DNA from: Sphagnum compactum
Lineage: Eukaryota > Bryophyta > Sphagnopsida > Sphagnales
Length of the DNA: 64,000 nucleotides
Direction of reading: 5' to 3'
Assembly: GCA_965153455.1 (NCBI GenBank)
Contig: OZ234494.1
Location: forward strand, 5,456,001 to 5,520,000
A model generated the notes under the pieces. That model saw only the letters and a list, made by a program, of their open reading frames with translations, was not told the origin of the DNA and searched no databases. The translations under genes and the position numbers were made by a program. Below are positions 1 through 11,856 of this stretch, piece by piece (positions within the stretch are counted from its first letter, which is position 1; each line of letters starts with the position of its first letter).

Positions 1-1020
1 TCCAAAATATTCCGGAAATTTTCGAAAAAATTCGAAAATTTTAGTGCAAAAATAATTTGGAAACTTGTCAGCAAATTTCTTTGGGGCTCGACTCAAGTGC
101 AAAATTTAGTGCTGTAATTTACAATCATCATATCGAAAGTGCACGCTTTGCGCAATACGTCCATTTCATTTGGTAGCCATTCGCAGCAGTAGGCGGCAGT
201 AGGCGCAAGCTACGAACGTGCTGATAACAGGTTAAACTATCTGTACACCGTGACATCTGTTCGCTACGGACGCACGGACGATTGGGTCGATGATACCACA
301 ACAATAGATTGTGGTAACGCACGTTGCACCTGTGGCAGTACGTAGATGGTAACGAGGATATCTAGAATTGTTACGATTGAATTCGATTGATAAATACGTG
401 GGTGCGCGTGACCTTATTTACCGACAGATGCAGAACTTACTACAAAATTGGAACCCCGTCAGTATTAGTACTAATGAGTAGATATTAGTGGACAAGGTTT
501 AAATTGCTGAATCTACACGTGCACTGATTATGCCGGATATAGCTTGCAAATTGATTAGCCAATTGAAAACCCGCACACGAGCTGTCGTCCAAGGTTTGTG
601 CATTATCTATGCTACAAAAACAGCTGACGTACACGCTTTGACGGACAGCACAATATGCATTTGTGGGGCTGCAGTTCAACGACTTTCCGTTTGTAACAAA
701 GAACGAGCACTATCCTCAACCTCCTGCGGCTGCATTTGGATTTTGCGTTGGCGTAAAAACGGAGCACGAAGTAGCCTAATTAACTGCATCATGATTCCTA
801 CTGCATTGGATTTTCCGTTGGCGACATAAGAGTCGCTCTGATCGACATCACATTGTCAAATTTGTTTTTCTCTTTTGCAGTTGGACTCCAGGAAATGTGC
901 CCAGGGATCGTGCAATTATTATTTAGTAGCCATGGACTACAACCACGTGTTATTTATCATATCATTGCCTAATTTTAGGGTCGTACATAGGAAAAAATTC
1001 TTTTCAAACTTGCATTTTAG
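1..1020. other. CpG-richer non-coding block (copy A)
   Basis: No convincing gene. The block is visibly richer in CG dinucleotides than the AT-rich DNA around it and is conserved in copy B at about 17090-17950. It contains two copies of a motif close to TTTTGCGTTGGCGACAAAA (741-760 and 811-830). The short reading frames here are not conserved with copy B, so coding function is unlikely. Confidence 0.5.
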
Positions 1021-1054
1021 GATCAATCAGAGGATACTGAAAAGTTAGCCTCAG

Positions 1055-1495
1055 CGTTTCATTTGAAGGCAAATTTACGCCAAATTTCAACCTGAAAAAT
1101 AATATTGCGACCTAAGCAAAGAAAATTTCAAGGACAAAATGGCCCAAATTCTCCAGACCAAATTTTTTTTGGATGATGGCCAATTTAACTACATCACAAA
1201 ATCCTTAAAAGAAAACCTGGTTAGCCTCATCAGGCAAGCTGAGTCTTTTTTTGGGGGACCAAAACTCATCAGAAGGCGACACAGTTTTCTCAAAATGGAA
1301 TATTTGGTCACAAGTTTCCTTTTTGAAGAAAATAAATTCACCGACAAGGGTCAGAAAACTGTTTTTTCAGGGACGGTTTTGCAACATTTATGCTTACTGG
1401 CTACAGTTTCAGGGGTTCCTTGAAATAAAGTCGGAAGTTAAGTCAATTTCTGCCTATGGATGCTTGCCACCTGGCTACAAAAGTGAGAAATAGAA
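1055..1495. other. Copy A-specific insertion of a dispersed repeat
   Basis: Sequence either side of this stretch aligns with copy B near 18060, but the stretch is absent there. Part of it (GCCAAATTTCAACCTGAAAA followed by a CGACCTA-like stretch) recurs in diverged form near 16270-16320. Clear terminal inverted repeats were not found, so the element class is unknown. Small overlapping reading frames here look incidental. Confidence 0.45.
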
Positions 1496-1725
1496 AACAC
1501 TGATCAGTCGCTAACAGTGCTCTTATAATTCCGCGTGCAGCAGCAGCAGCGCTCATGATTGATGACAAAAATTCAATTAAACATCACCAGCTTTGCATAG
1601 ATCTAGTATGGCTTTTCAAATCACCTCATGCGTTACGTCCCCAATAGATAATCAATTGAGTTTGAACTTTGAAATCTGAAGATGGAATGTGATAATCTTT
1701 GTAGCTTCTGCACGTGTGCGAATAT

Positions 1726-1890
1726 GAGATCATCACACGAGAGCTCAAATTCTCCTAATTTCTTCTAAAGATGGAATATCTTTGCAGCAGCATGTGAGAG
1801 AGATCACACGAGAGTTCAAATTCTCCTAATTTCTTCTAAATATGCACTATCTTTGCAGCAGCATGTTAGAGAGATCACACTAGTGTGCAA
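1726..1890. repeat. Short tandem repeat, about 77-bp unit, two to three copies
   Basis: Units share the blocks GATCACACGAGAG, CAAATTCTCCTAATTTCTTC and TCTTTGCAGCAGCATGT in the same order. Copy B has only a single diverged unit near 18290-18340, so the expansion is specific to copy A. Confidence 0.75.
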
Positions 1891-2734
1891 ATAAATTTAT
1901 CGATTAGGGACCTTAATCACGTGTGGCTAGAGGCCAGACCTGAGTAGCTCATGATATGTATGTACAGAAAAAAATGCATTCTACCCTTTCAAAACGAGTT
2001 TCCAACAATATGAACTCCAACAACTATTGCACACAAAGACGTCCACTAGTATGATATAATTGTAAGGCTTGTCACCTCTTTTTATCACAAGGAGACCATT
2101 CATGTAATTAGTTAGTGGGTTGTCAAAAACCACACTTAGATCTTGCAAAATCTTCACAACATGCAGTCCATCTATCTATTCATTCATACAGCAGCTCCAT
2201 AGCTGTCTCTTGTATGTGGATTATAAATAAAATGGATCAAACTTTTGAATAGATTGAAGGGAGTCTGATTAAATGGGTCATCTGCACTTTCATCTCAAAG
2301 TTCTCTGTGTACGTTCTTAATGTTCACCCTTCAAATCCTCATTCCTACTTATAACTGCAGCTAGGTCATTGGTACTCTTGTTGTTACTGGGACTCAATAT
2401 GCCTATCTTGTGATAAAATTGATCCCCCAGCTGGAGCAATTCTACAAGTCTATATAAATGCATACTCGGAGTCTGGGACACAAATATATGCATGTTATGT
2501 GTTCTGCTGCAACTTTTTGTTTTCATGATAATCTTAAAGTGCATCAGTGCCCTGAGGTTCAGAACTTGAGAAAGAGAGAGCCAGAGATGCTGGAGACTAA
2601 CTAATTTAGCTGCCGGTTCAATGTTCTGGATTGATCAAGCAGCTGCAGCTTGGACTTCATTACCCGCGGGCCGGGAGAGAATTCAGAGACCTCAGAATTC
2701 ACATGATCAGACAGTTTCTAAGTTCTGATAGAAC

Positions 2735-3440
2735 CATTTTGAATGGAACTGAGATCTGTGTACCTAGCTAGCTATATCAGAATCATGGCCAGAGACAAAG
2801 TTCAACATCACGATCTGCATTTCACATTGCAAAATTCAAAAACTGTATAGCTGTGGGGGCTTGCATGACAGCTGCAGTCATGAGTCATGTGTCTTCTTGA
2901 GTTTCTTCTGCACATAAGGAAGATGAAGAAACTGGAAAGCTACTGTGCGAGAGGCATGATCAATCATCTCAGAGCTGTTGCAAAGTCTGATCACTAGTCT
3001 CTTAGCTGCAAACCAAGTCGAAGCAGAACTGTCCAAGACAAATGTCAATCATCTTCTAGCTAGCTAGATAGACAAAGATCTAATGAACAATTCATTTCTC
3101 AGCTGCCTGACTCTTTGAATCTAGTACAAAATTGCCGTCACTAGTATAAAAGAGAATGAAACTGAGATCTGCACCTAACTAGATCAGAATCATGGCCAAC
3201 GACAAGTTCAACATCACCATCATTTCACACTGCAAAATTCAAAAAATGTGGAGTGGGGTATTTGCATTACAGCTGCAGTTGTAAGTCATGTGTTTTCTTG
3301 AGTTTCTTCTGCACATAATGAAGATGAAGAAACTGGAAGCCAAGTCAAAGTTTCTGTCCAGAGCAAATGTCAATCATCTTCGAGCTAGTAGGTCGCTAGA
3401 TAAAGGTCTGATGAAACATTCACCTCTCAACTGGTTGACT
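2735..3440. repeat. Direct repeat of about 410 bp, two units
   Basis: The block beginning ACTGAGATCTG near 2750 recurs near 3163, followed in both by ATCAGAATCATGGCCA, a GTTCAACATCAC stretch, TTGAGTTTCTTCTGCACAT and TGTCAATCATCTTC. Copy B has one unit only (about 18975-19340). The second unit here is closer to the copy B unit than the first is. Confidence 0.75.
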
Positions 3441-3533
3441 CTTCCCTAGCCCTTGGAGATCGTTCTGAAACCGACCTACAGCACTCCCAGGGAACCTACT
3501 TATTGCAAATGTTTTTTCTGTGTTTTCCTTCAG

Positions 3534-3960
3534 ATTTTCCAATTTTTTGATTTTCCAACCTGCATCAGTCATGACACAAAATTCCTCAAGATATGGACCT
3601 GTCCAGAGCCCACTTCCCGAAATCCAGCATTGCAGCGGATGGGTACTTCTTCGCATCATGAACTATAGCATACACTTTCGGGTGGAGTCACGCATTCCCG
3701 TTGTTGTTGGGACCATCTTCATGTGGGCGCAGAGTTTCGCAATCTTCCAGCTGAATACACAAACCACAGACATGAATCATCAGCTTATGATCCCGAAAAC
3801 CCGAAAGACATGAAGAGGAGAATCATGAATTGAATCGTGAGCATTCACACCTGGAATATTGCATCTGCAATTCCAGCTTCAACAACAGTGCCATCTGCTC
3901 CTTCTGCAACGTTTGCAGTTTGCGCATGGTATTCTGTCCACACCAAAACACAGAATATGT
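3534..3960 (+). pseudogene. HD-Zip class IV-like zipper fragment (copy A, frameshifted)
   Basis: A good intron acceptor (pyrimidine-rich tract ending TTCCTTCAG at 3533) precedes a frame matching the copy B fragment. The frame breaks near 3800: the upstream part runs into a stop, while the zipper continues in another frame with ERHEEENHELNREHSHLEY and then an IC-x2-C pair. The pattern EN..L..E...L followed by IC..C is that of the zipper end in class IV HD-Zip proteins. No convincing homeodomain or START domain is seen. This is a decayed fragment; family assignment is inference from a short motif. Confidence 0.35.
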
Positions 3961-4036
3961 GAGCGAAAGAAGTTGCTAATCATCTGCACTCAGTCGCACA
4001 CCTATGATTCTGACATTTTAAGTTGCTGGCCGTGTT

Positions 4037-4741
4037 TTACATAGAGAATCTCATCATGGGACCACCCACAACCTGAAGACAAGCATGAATATCTGGAAAG
4101 GCCTCCTGCACTAGGAGTTGCAGCTTGTACATACAATACACCCACTGGGATTTGAAGGAAGAAATGTATTTACCAAGGGCAGCTTGCTGTGTAATAGTGG
4201 CCAGCAGATGCAGAATATGAACATCTACAGCCAGACGCATGTTGTATTCCTCTATAGATTCCCTGTGTAACGCACTGCAGCACAAATCATTCCATCCAGA
4301 AATGAAGCATCTTGGAACTCCAGCTGAAGCTCAGAGATTCAGATTCCCAGAACATGAGTGTGAGTTCACAACCAAAATTCTCAAAGAATCTGATGATGAG
4401 CAGCAACATGGGTGATGGGATCTTAGATTCTTATACCTGACTACCAAGCGCCACCCCGGCAAGTTCCTGCGTGTGTAATGATGCAGAAGTGGTGGAGGAG
4501 GAAGAGGAGGCATTGACACCAATGCGTGGACAATGTCAAGCCAAAACAGGTCAGGCGGCGGCGGCGGCATCTGACCCATCAGTGGTTGCGGCGTCCCGGG
4601 GATTGCGGGGATTGGAACCCTGGTGGGAGTCTCTGCAGCTGCTGAGAGCACTGGAGGAGGATTCTGGTCCTCTGCGGCTTCTACTTGCATACCCTCATCA
4701 GCTGACCCTGCAGGAAGCTTGTTGAGGTTGGAGTGAGCCAT
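4037..4741 (-). CDS. AP2-less paralogue of the euAP2-like gene (two exons, 180 aa)
   Basis: Exon 1 (4741-4437) starts MAHSNLNKLP and matches the first part of the copy B gene, including the EAAEDQNPPP stretch. It then jumps directly into the final bases of what is exon 6 in copy B, keeping its CAG|GTAT donor. Exon 2 (4274-4037) corresponds to copy B exon 7, with a GCTGCAG acceptor. Exon 1 leaves two bases (AG) and exon 2 supplies one (T), the same phase and residue as in copy B, so the frame continues to a stop. Everything encoding both AP2 domains has been lost. The product would keep the N-terminal DLNxxP-like motif (NLNKLP) and the C-terminal region with YISSFKSQW. It could be a relic or an interfering small protein; expression is unknown. 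The orientation and neighbours match copy B. Confidence 0.6.
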
Positions 4742-5235
4742 CTTGTTTCTTTCTTGTTTGGGAGCAACTTGACAGCGATGAGATGAGCACGAAAGCTTAC
4801 GGATATTCCAGCGAGACTACTAGAGAAGCAAGCTGCAAATCGTGTAGAAGCGAACTTGTCTATCTATCTGTGAGAAACCAAAAGAAAGTACTAGCTCAAG
4901 AAACTTTGCGAAATACGAAACCCTGAACGATCAGAAAGGATGATAGGGAAACACAAGCAAAGGAGGTAAGTCTAGCGAAAGACTTGTAAGGAAAGAAAGA
5001 AGATCGGGAAACAAACAAAAGAGTCGAAAGAGAAAGAGAAATGAAGCACAAGCAAAGGAGGCAAGAGCGAAAGACGAGCGAAGAAGGAAGGACGATCGGG
5101 AAAAGAAACGAAGGAGTGCAGAGCGAGAGCGAGAGAGACAATGGAAGTTCCGGATGTACAAAGGAAACAAGAGGAAACATGAGGAAACAAAGAGGTTTGT
5201 GTTTCCCATATAAATAGGTAAAGTGTACAAGCCAT
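4742..5235 (-). promoter_or_regulatory. Pyrimidine-rich leader and putative promoter of the AP2-less paralogue
   Basis: On the coding (minus) strand this is a long CT-rich tract made of diverged copies of CTTACCTCCTTTGCTTGTG-like units (4935-5130). Upstream of it a TATTTATATGG stretch (5207-5218, minus strand) could serve as a TATA element. The same tract precedes the copy B gene. Such tracts are common in plant 5' leaders; the start site is inferred. Confidence 0.35.
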
Positions 5236-7330
5236 TTGGTTTTACTGCTGGTGAACAGGGGTTTCTATTGCTCAATTTTGTCATATAAAAAACTTTGCCC
5301 AATTTTTTCGAAAAAAATTTAGCAAAATTTGTTGAATTTACTCTTTTAAAGAAACAACAAGATTTCCAAAATGTTCCCAATTCCTTTGTCTAAAAATCAT
5401 CAAATTTTTCGAACATAAAAGCATTGTTGCAATTTACCCTTTATTCTAAAAAAGTTTTCAAAGTTTTCAAGATTTTTTTTTTTCGTCCCGAAAAAGTTTC
5501 ACCACATTTTCACTGACTCTTTAGTGCATTAGGACATTTCATAAATTTTCTACTGTTTGATCAATTTTGTAAAACCTCTTGCCAATATACTTTAAATCTT
5601 TTGTGGGATGCACACTAAGAACTAGTGTTTTTTTTTCTCTTTTTTCCACTTTGTGATGGTGCCACATTGGCCATCATCCACAACTTAGGAGATTTAGCCA
5701 CATTTGGATATAGACCAACCACCAAAGTAGAAAATGTATGAAAATATTTTTATATACTGGTTATTCAAGCTGATCAGCATTTATTTTTGGTTTGTTAATT
5801 TTTTTCATCCTGATCATGTCAAAAGGTAAAATCATTGGGCATATATGCATTTCCATGTTTTGCAATGTACATGGTCATGATTAACCTATAAAATTTTATA
5901 GTGACTAATGGTTGAACATGTTTTTGTTTGGCATATTTTAATGTTCATAACATTAACTGTCTTGAACAATTTATTTTACCACTTCTTCTTGAAATACCTT
6001 TAGATTTAATGGTGAATTGCCATCGTAAGCATGCTTTGAATATTTTGTAACAGCTCTCGATTGGTTTAATGCTATCTTTATTAACTTTCTTTTGTAGGTT
6101 GTTTGAAAATGTTTGGGTGCATGGTTTGCAATGTGAATTGCTCAAGTAATTGTCTTTCTCCACTTTGAAATGTATCCCAGTTGTGTAAGTATTTTCATTT
6201 ACCCTACATTTACCTAATTATACCCATGCATGGCGTGGATACTGTAAATAATGAAATTTTTTTTTAACTTGTCTTATTTTTTGAAATAGTAAACATCCTT
6301 CATTTACCTTTCTTGCTACTTGAATTGATCATTTTGCAAAGCTTAATATTATTCTTACCTTAATTACTCAGCTTGGAAAATTGAAGTTTAAATAAACTTT
6401 TATCCATTTTCATCTACTTCTCATCAATTTTGTAAAAGTTAAACATTTATGCAAGTAGATCCAATTGAAATACATATTAAAGATGTGGTTCTTCAATTTT
6501 ACTATAATAAAATACATTTTATTCGTATATTAATCATTGCACTATATAATATTTTCTACTTTCAATTCACCGCCATTTCATTATGACTATTTGTCAGTTT
6601 TTGGGACAACGAACAAAAACTATTTACTTTACCATGTTTTTTGCCTTTGCCAATTTTCAACCTGGTGAATATTAAATAATCTTAATCAATTATTGACTTT
6701 TGACCTGGTTATCAAGTTGGTTATCAATTTTTAAACACTTATACAAAATAAATAAACAAACATAAATAATAATATTTTAATTTAATTTTTTTTAAAACCT
6801 TGTAACCAGCTAATAATTGACATGATAACAAATGGTTGTTGATAGGTTATTGTATAATTTACCCTTATGCATAATTGACAACTGTTATTTGTTTGAAAAA
6901 TATTATTATTGATAACCTGTGTGGTTTTAATTATTTTTAAAAAAAAATTGTACGTGGTGGTTTTAAAAAAACAAAAACTCACCAACATTCATATTAACAT
7001 TCTAAAAATTGGAAAAAAAAAGTTTTAGAGGGTTTAATCACCAAATTTCACCCAAAAACTTAATGAAGTCATCTGATTTTGGGAAAATGAAAATAAAAAT
7101 AAAAATAAAAATTTCAAGATTTCTATGTCAGGTTCCAATAGGTACTGTAACATAGAAGGATGCTTTAAAAAAAAACTTTGGCTAAATCTTTTCATGGAAG
7201 AATGCCACTTCAATATGTCACAAACAAAAAAAGGCAAACCTTGAATATTAATGTCACATTAGGAGTTCGATTGTTTTGCTAACTAAATAAAAGCAGATCC
7301 ACCCGCACCCAATACGATTTTGAGCCTCTA
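5236..7330. other. AT-rich intergenic DNA of copy A
   Basis: No coding signal. The stretch 5820-6400 aligns with the GGGTAAA-rich element of copy B (24154-25036) but its left terminus is not recognisable. The stretch 6690-6950 is rich in GGTTAT/ATAACC motifs like the copy B insertion at 25743-26188, so another decayed hAT-type element is likely here. Confidence 0.4.
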
Positions 7331-7337
7331 CCTGTAT

Positions 7338-7884
7338 CTAGTGTTGGGTTGCTATAATAATTTTAACACATCAGTCAGGCCAGGGTGAAATTCAAAAAAT
7401 GTATGAGGTGGGTGACGGTATATAAATTTCAACAAATTTCCAAACTATGAATAAGGGCATGTAACCTTTCCAAAATTATTGTTTTGAATAAGCTAAAAAA
7501 GATGAAAAATATTTACCCTATTCACATGGTATTGGTTGTAAATATTTTTTTCATTTACCCTAGGTTTAGCATTTGGGTATAAATGAATCGATTTAAGCGA
7601 AATCAAAATATATACACAACTATGGCATATTGCTAAAAGGAAAAAGATAGCCCCTATTGCAATTGGCATTGCAAATTACAAATTACTCTCCCTTGGGAAA
7701 GGTGAACCTAAAATATACATGCCATCAAAATGGTAATAGTGTAAGTCTGAAATGTTTACCAATTGGCTAGGGTAATAAAAAAGGAAGCAAGAAAATTTTA
7801 CAAGGTGCATAGTCTATATATTTACCCTTGTATAAATTGCAACAATATGCAGGTCAAAATAACTTACCTACCCCACAATCATGT
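7338..7884. mobile_element. Non-autonomous hAT-like element (copy A, shared with B)
   Basis: Left end TAGTGTTGGGTTGC, right end near TACCTACCCCACAATC, with several TTTACCC/GGGTAAA motifs inside. The same element sits at 26234-26770 in copy B, so it was present before the duplication. The target duplication is eroded. Confidence 0.5.
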
Positions 7885-8029
7885 CTGTCACATCCAAAAT
7901 AGTGAGCACAAAAAAGAGCTAGTAAATTAATATATGTCCTTTTGATTTGCACCATGTCGAGTCATTGTTAGAACCGTATTAGTGGTAGTGATGGGGATCA
8001 ATTTGCACTCCACAGGTTATGAAAGTTAT

Positions 8030-8620
8030 CTGTAAAATTACCCTCTCTTTCAGTGGTATCTATTAAATCTAAGTATGAAATACTGAGACCCAGCATTCAA
8101 TGCACAAGGTTTGAGAGTATTTATAGTAGTTGCACAAGTAGAAGCAGTGAAAATATATGTAGCAGCAGAATCCCAGCATTTAATGCACAAGGTTTGAGAG
8201 TAATTATAGTAGTTGCACAAGTAGAAGCAGTGAAAATATATGTAGCAGCAGAAACCCAGCATTTAATGCACAAGGTTTGAGAATAATTATAGTAGTTGCA
8301 CAAGTAGAAGCAGTGAAAATATATGTAGCAGCAGAAACCCAGCATTTAATGCACAAGGTTTGAGAGTAATTATAGTAGTTGCACAAGTAGAAGCAGTGAA
8401 AATATATGTAGCAGCAGTGAAGGAGCTCAGGAAAAATGAAAGACAGGATGAAACTTAGTTTACCACCAAAATTGATGTAAAAAATTATTTTGGTGAAAAA
8501 TTAGTTTGGGTCCTCATTATTTTGTTTTGTAAAATTTTCATTCCCAATTATACGTTTGATGCCCTGTTATGCCAAAACTTGTTGTTCTCGCCCCATAATC
8601 CTATGACTTTAGGGATAACT
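8030..8620. other. Copy A-specific insertion containing a minisatellite
   Basis: Copy B joins CAGTTATTGC directly to TTGTGTCTCTTTTGAG near 26910, while copy A has about 590 extra bases between the matching flanks. The insert holds the 4 x 83-bp array and AT-rich DNA. Terminal repeats were not recognised. Confidence 0.5.
8089..8420. repeat. Minisatellite, four units of exactly 83 bp
   Basis: Units begin CCCAGCATT at 8089, 8172, 8255 and 8338 and are almost identical, containing TTTAATGCACAAGGTTTGAG, AGTAGTTGCACAAGTAGAAG and ATATGTAGCAGCAG. Near identity indicates recent expansion. Overlapping reading frames on both strands across it are by-products of the repeat. A single diverged reverse-complement unit lies inside the hAT element at 13569-14284. 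Confidence 0.9.
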
Positions 8621-9489
8621 CTGATCTTGCGTCTTTTTTGAGTTAAGATTCAACACATTATCAGTGAAGGAGTAAAATTATAGAATATCTTAATAAATAT
8701 CAAGCTTCAATTTGCATTGCACAGTAACCAAGGATTTCTCCCACAATTGCCAAACGATCCAAAGATTTTTTTTCTTTTGCTTCTTTCCCCTCTTCCTGTA
8801 TGTTTACTTGTGGATCTATGGGGTTAGTCCATCAAGGCAACCAAGGTTTTCAATAAATCATGTGTAAATAAGTAATTCAACTTTTTTTTTGGAATGACAT
8901 TGGAATTTGGTAGGTGCCTATCCGAAAACCCCTTTGCACTAACATAGTTGGGCACTTTGTAAAAAGCATGTACACATAAGTACATGATTAAGTTTTAAAA
9001 AAATGAGAATGCAAAACACCAAACCCCCCAAAGCAGTGATTGTTTTCAAATTTCAAATGTTGTGCCATTGGCTTAGCATCCCAAGAGGGATTTAGCATTA
9101 AATGGCGACAAGTTTTTTTGAACCTGTCTAAACATTCAAAACTGCTACCAATTGAAAGCAGGTTTCAAATGTGGCCCAAAAACAATTTTAACTTTTCTTT
9201 TCAAGAAACTGGAACCATTTTATTTCTATTTTTTGCATTTTGGCGAAATTTTGCACCAGAAGAAAAAACTGTCCATAAGGCTTCCTTTATGTATAACATT
9301 TCCCTAACTTTTTCTTTGGTGTCTGCAGGTACCATCCAGTGAAGTTTTTTCCAACAAAAGAAATTTCCGAATTTTTGGAAATAATGTTTTTAAGGTGTAA
9401 ATTTGACTAATTTTACTCAAATTAATCTAAATTGTAGCAAAATTAGTCAATTTTACACTTCAAAAATATTTTTCCAAAAATTTGGCCAA

Positions 9490-9640
9490 AATATCACAAA
9501 TTTTTTTTTAAATGTGTTTCAAAAAATTTCATGTGTTTCAAAATGTGTTTCAAAAATTTTCATGTGTTTCAAAATATCACAAATTTTTTTTAAAATGTGT
9601 TTCAAAAATTTTCATGTGTTTCAAAATTTCATGGCAGAGC
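9490..9640. repeat. Local tandem repeat of TGTGTTTCAAAAATTTTCA
   Basis: At least five copies of TGTGTTTCAAAA(AATTTTCA) in various spacings, with the block AATATCACAAATTTTTTTT repeated twice. It lies near the right edge of copy A and is not seen in copy B. Confidence 0.7.
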
Positions 9641-9740
9641 CCACTCATGGTGTTTCCTTTGTTGGTGTGTAAAATTGTAGCAAAAGAGCAAATGATACAA
9701 ACCACAAGTATATGTGCATGTAAAAATTTGACACGATGAG

Positions 9741-11303
9741 AAGTTGATAAGTAGGCTGAATTTTATGGTTAAGGATTAATTTTAATTAGTTGTTGAACTC
9801 CATAGCTTTACAAACACTTGTTTTAATTTAAATTTTAGCATTGAAGAGTGTGTACATGAATTTGGACCTGATTTTTGAACTGGCATGGAGCTTGTTGAAT
9901 TTGAAACAATATGTAACATCCAAAACCAAAGGCTTTAAAATTTGGAAAAACCGTGTTGAAACCCTCAATGTTTAGGAAACCTCCACATAAATTTTGAATG
10001 TCAAAAGTGGGACTGGACATTCTGTTCAAAGAAAGAACCACACAACACTAGACCAAACCCTCACCAGAAGTTAGAATAGATATATTGGCATCTAACTGGT
10101 GAAGGTCAAAATTTGAAAGACCCAGCCCCTGCTTTACTTTTGCAAAAAGTTTAACCAGCAACCAACCAGTTGTTCTTTCATGAAACCCAATGGTTCTTTG
10201 AGGTTTGTGAAATACCTGAAGCAGGCGATTCTTTTGATTTGGATTTTTTCAAATACCCAGAACTGGCCAATTCTTTGATTCTGTTTTCTTAAAAAGGTAC
10301 CCTGAACAGGCAGTTCTTTCAAAAATCAAAGAACCGCCCGACACTGGAAATTATGGTCCACCTTCCATCTGTGTGCTGGTGAGTGTTGGTTCACTGTGGG
10401 TCTTTATCTGCTGGAAGACTCCAGGGAAGAGATGCAATGCTGGAAGAACAGACCAAACCATGAGCACGGACATCAGTGTTATTTCTTCCTGGTGAGATTT
10501 CGCCATTTTTTGACAAATAAATTCTGAAAATTATGTTTTGCAAGTGTGAATTTGATTAGTTTTGCTATTTTTGGGTGAAATTTCGCAAAAATTTTGATAC
10601 CCAAAAAATGAAAAAAAAACACCGAACGACATGCAAAGTGTTGTTGCCAACTCGAGCTCTACCCAGAATAGAGATCTGCTTTGTTTTTTTCCCCTTTTCT
10701 TCTGTTGATACCCATTGTCTGTGATGCCTTGTTTTTTTTGCCCTTTTCTTCTGCTGATACCCATTGGGGATCACAGGCAAAAAAAGAAAAAATTGGGGAA
10801 ATTATTTTAATAATTGGAATGGCTGCTGGAGCAGACATTCTGTTTCTGGAGATTTCCCCTCCCAAACAGCTAGGTAACTTGGGCTCCAAGTACGCTACGA
10901 AAATTGGAGCAGGTCTTTCAATAAAATGCAAATAAATCATAGATAAAGACGAGGACAATTGCCTGTTCTTACAATGATTATCCCCATTTCTAGTTTAGTA
11001 CAGTTTCATAAAAGCTTTAGCATAAGTCTGGAGCTATGATTGTATATTCATCAGTAAAGTACAACAGACCTGTATAGTTGTTATGTTCAAATCCTTCAAA
11101 ATAAGTGATGTTAATCATGATGAAGCATGGCATTCAAATAATTTGGAGCATGGGTATTCTTTTCAATTCTGTGGGTGAATTTTGCAAAAACCCAGAAAGT
11201 TAATGAAAACTGTAGTGCAAAACAGACTTGTCCAGAATTTCCTCCAAAAACATTTGCCAGCTGGTTGCCAAAATTTGCCACAGAAATAAAAATCTGATTG
11301 GGA
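9741..11303. other. Spacer between duplications: decayed hAT-type ends
   Basis: No gene seen. Ends of the (C/T)AGTGTTGGG family appear at 10035-10053 (AAGAACCACACAACACTAG) and 10328-10346 (AAAGAACCGCCCGACACTG), but matching left ends were not found. Between them GTTCTTT/AAAGAAC motifs are dense. A MULE-like end resembling that of 42452-42823 lies at 10377-10402. A 51-bp tandem duplication (CCCCTTTTCTTCTG...GATACCCATTG) occupies about 10690-10770. Confidence 0.45.
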
Positions 11304-11311
11304 GTACAAAC

Positions 11312-11592
11312 CATTGTTGGAGGCTCTTAGAATTTTTTAAGAATTGCCGGTTCGGGTTTTTGAAATGTTACAGACTCAAAGAACCACCAGTTCCTCTTCT
11401 TTGAAAAAATTTAAATTAAAGAACCAGTGATTTTCATGAAAGTACTGGCAAAGAACTTGGGATTCTTTTGTCTTGTTCGGTGACTTTTTTCAGATTTGTT
11501 AGGGAATTTTTATATAACTGACAAGTAAATGTCTATATACCCAGGAGTAACTAGTGGGTATTTTTCCTGATTTTAAGAACCACCAAACACTA
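11312..11592. mobile_element. Non-autonomous hAT element, 281 bp
   Basis: Left end CATTGTTGGAGGCTCTTAG and right end AAGAACCACCAAACACTA are inverted relatives. Flanks GTACAAAC (11304-11311) and GTGCAAAC (11593-11600) form an 8-bp target duplication with one mismatch. The inside is packed with AAAGAACC / GGTTC motifs matching the base order next to its termini. Confidence 0.7.
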
Positions 11593-11856
11593 GTGCAAAC
11601 TATCAATTAAAAGAATTTTTGTGCAGAGTGTGAGACCAAACTTTTGTGGCTGTTGAAGGGTGAAAGTAAATAGGAATAACTTGGGTCAATAAAAAGTCGT
11701 CTCCAGACCAAAGGAAAATTTGTTATCCCTCTCGCAGGCACAGTGACATTCATAACATTGTAAATCATGCAGCATATTGTGTTGTGTAGGGTAAAGCTCT
11801 AAGTTGGGGTATTCCTAAAATAATGGGCATATGACCAGTGCTAGCCTGTTTTCATC

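Larger units (their letters stand above)
1..9740. repeat. Copy A of a large segmental tandem duplication
   Basis: This segment matches 16950-27860 in the same order and orientation along its whole length. Shared landmarks include the CpG-rich block (near 130-830 and 17090-17860), the stretch before the AP2 gene (near 3190 and 19010), the AP2 first and last exons, the purine-rich leader (4930 and 22860), AT-rich flank (5900 and 24470), a shared transposon (7340 and 26234) and a common end near 9740 and 27860. Copies differ by many substitutions and by insertions, so the duplication is old. The true left edge may lie outside the window. Confidence 0.85.

Noticed and set aside
4381-4406. A minus-strand stretch CTGCTCATCATCAGATTCT similar to the miR172 target site of AP2 genes
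   Set aside because: It lies in the intron of the AP2-less paralogue, needs two bulges to pair, and copy B has no equivalent. Chance similarity is more likely.
4896-5380. Leucine/serine/phenylalanine-rich minus-strand frames upstream of the paralogue
   Set aside because: They translate the CT-rich leader tract and differ from those in copy B, so they are low-complexity artefacts.
8050-8386. Cysteine-rich frames on both strands
   Set aside because: They are translations of the 83-bp minisatellite.
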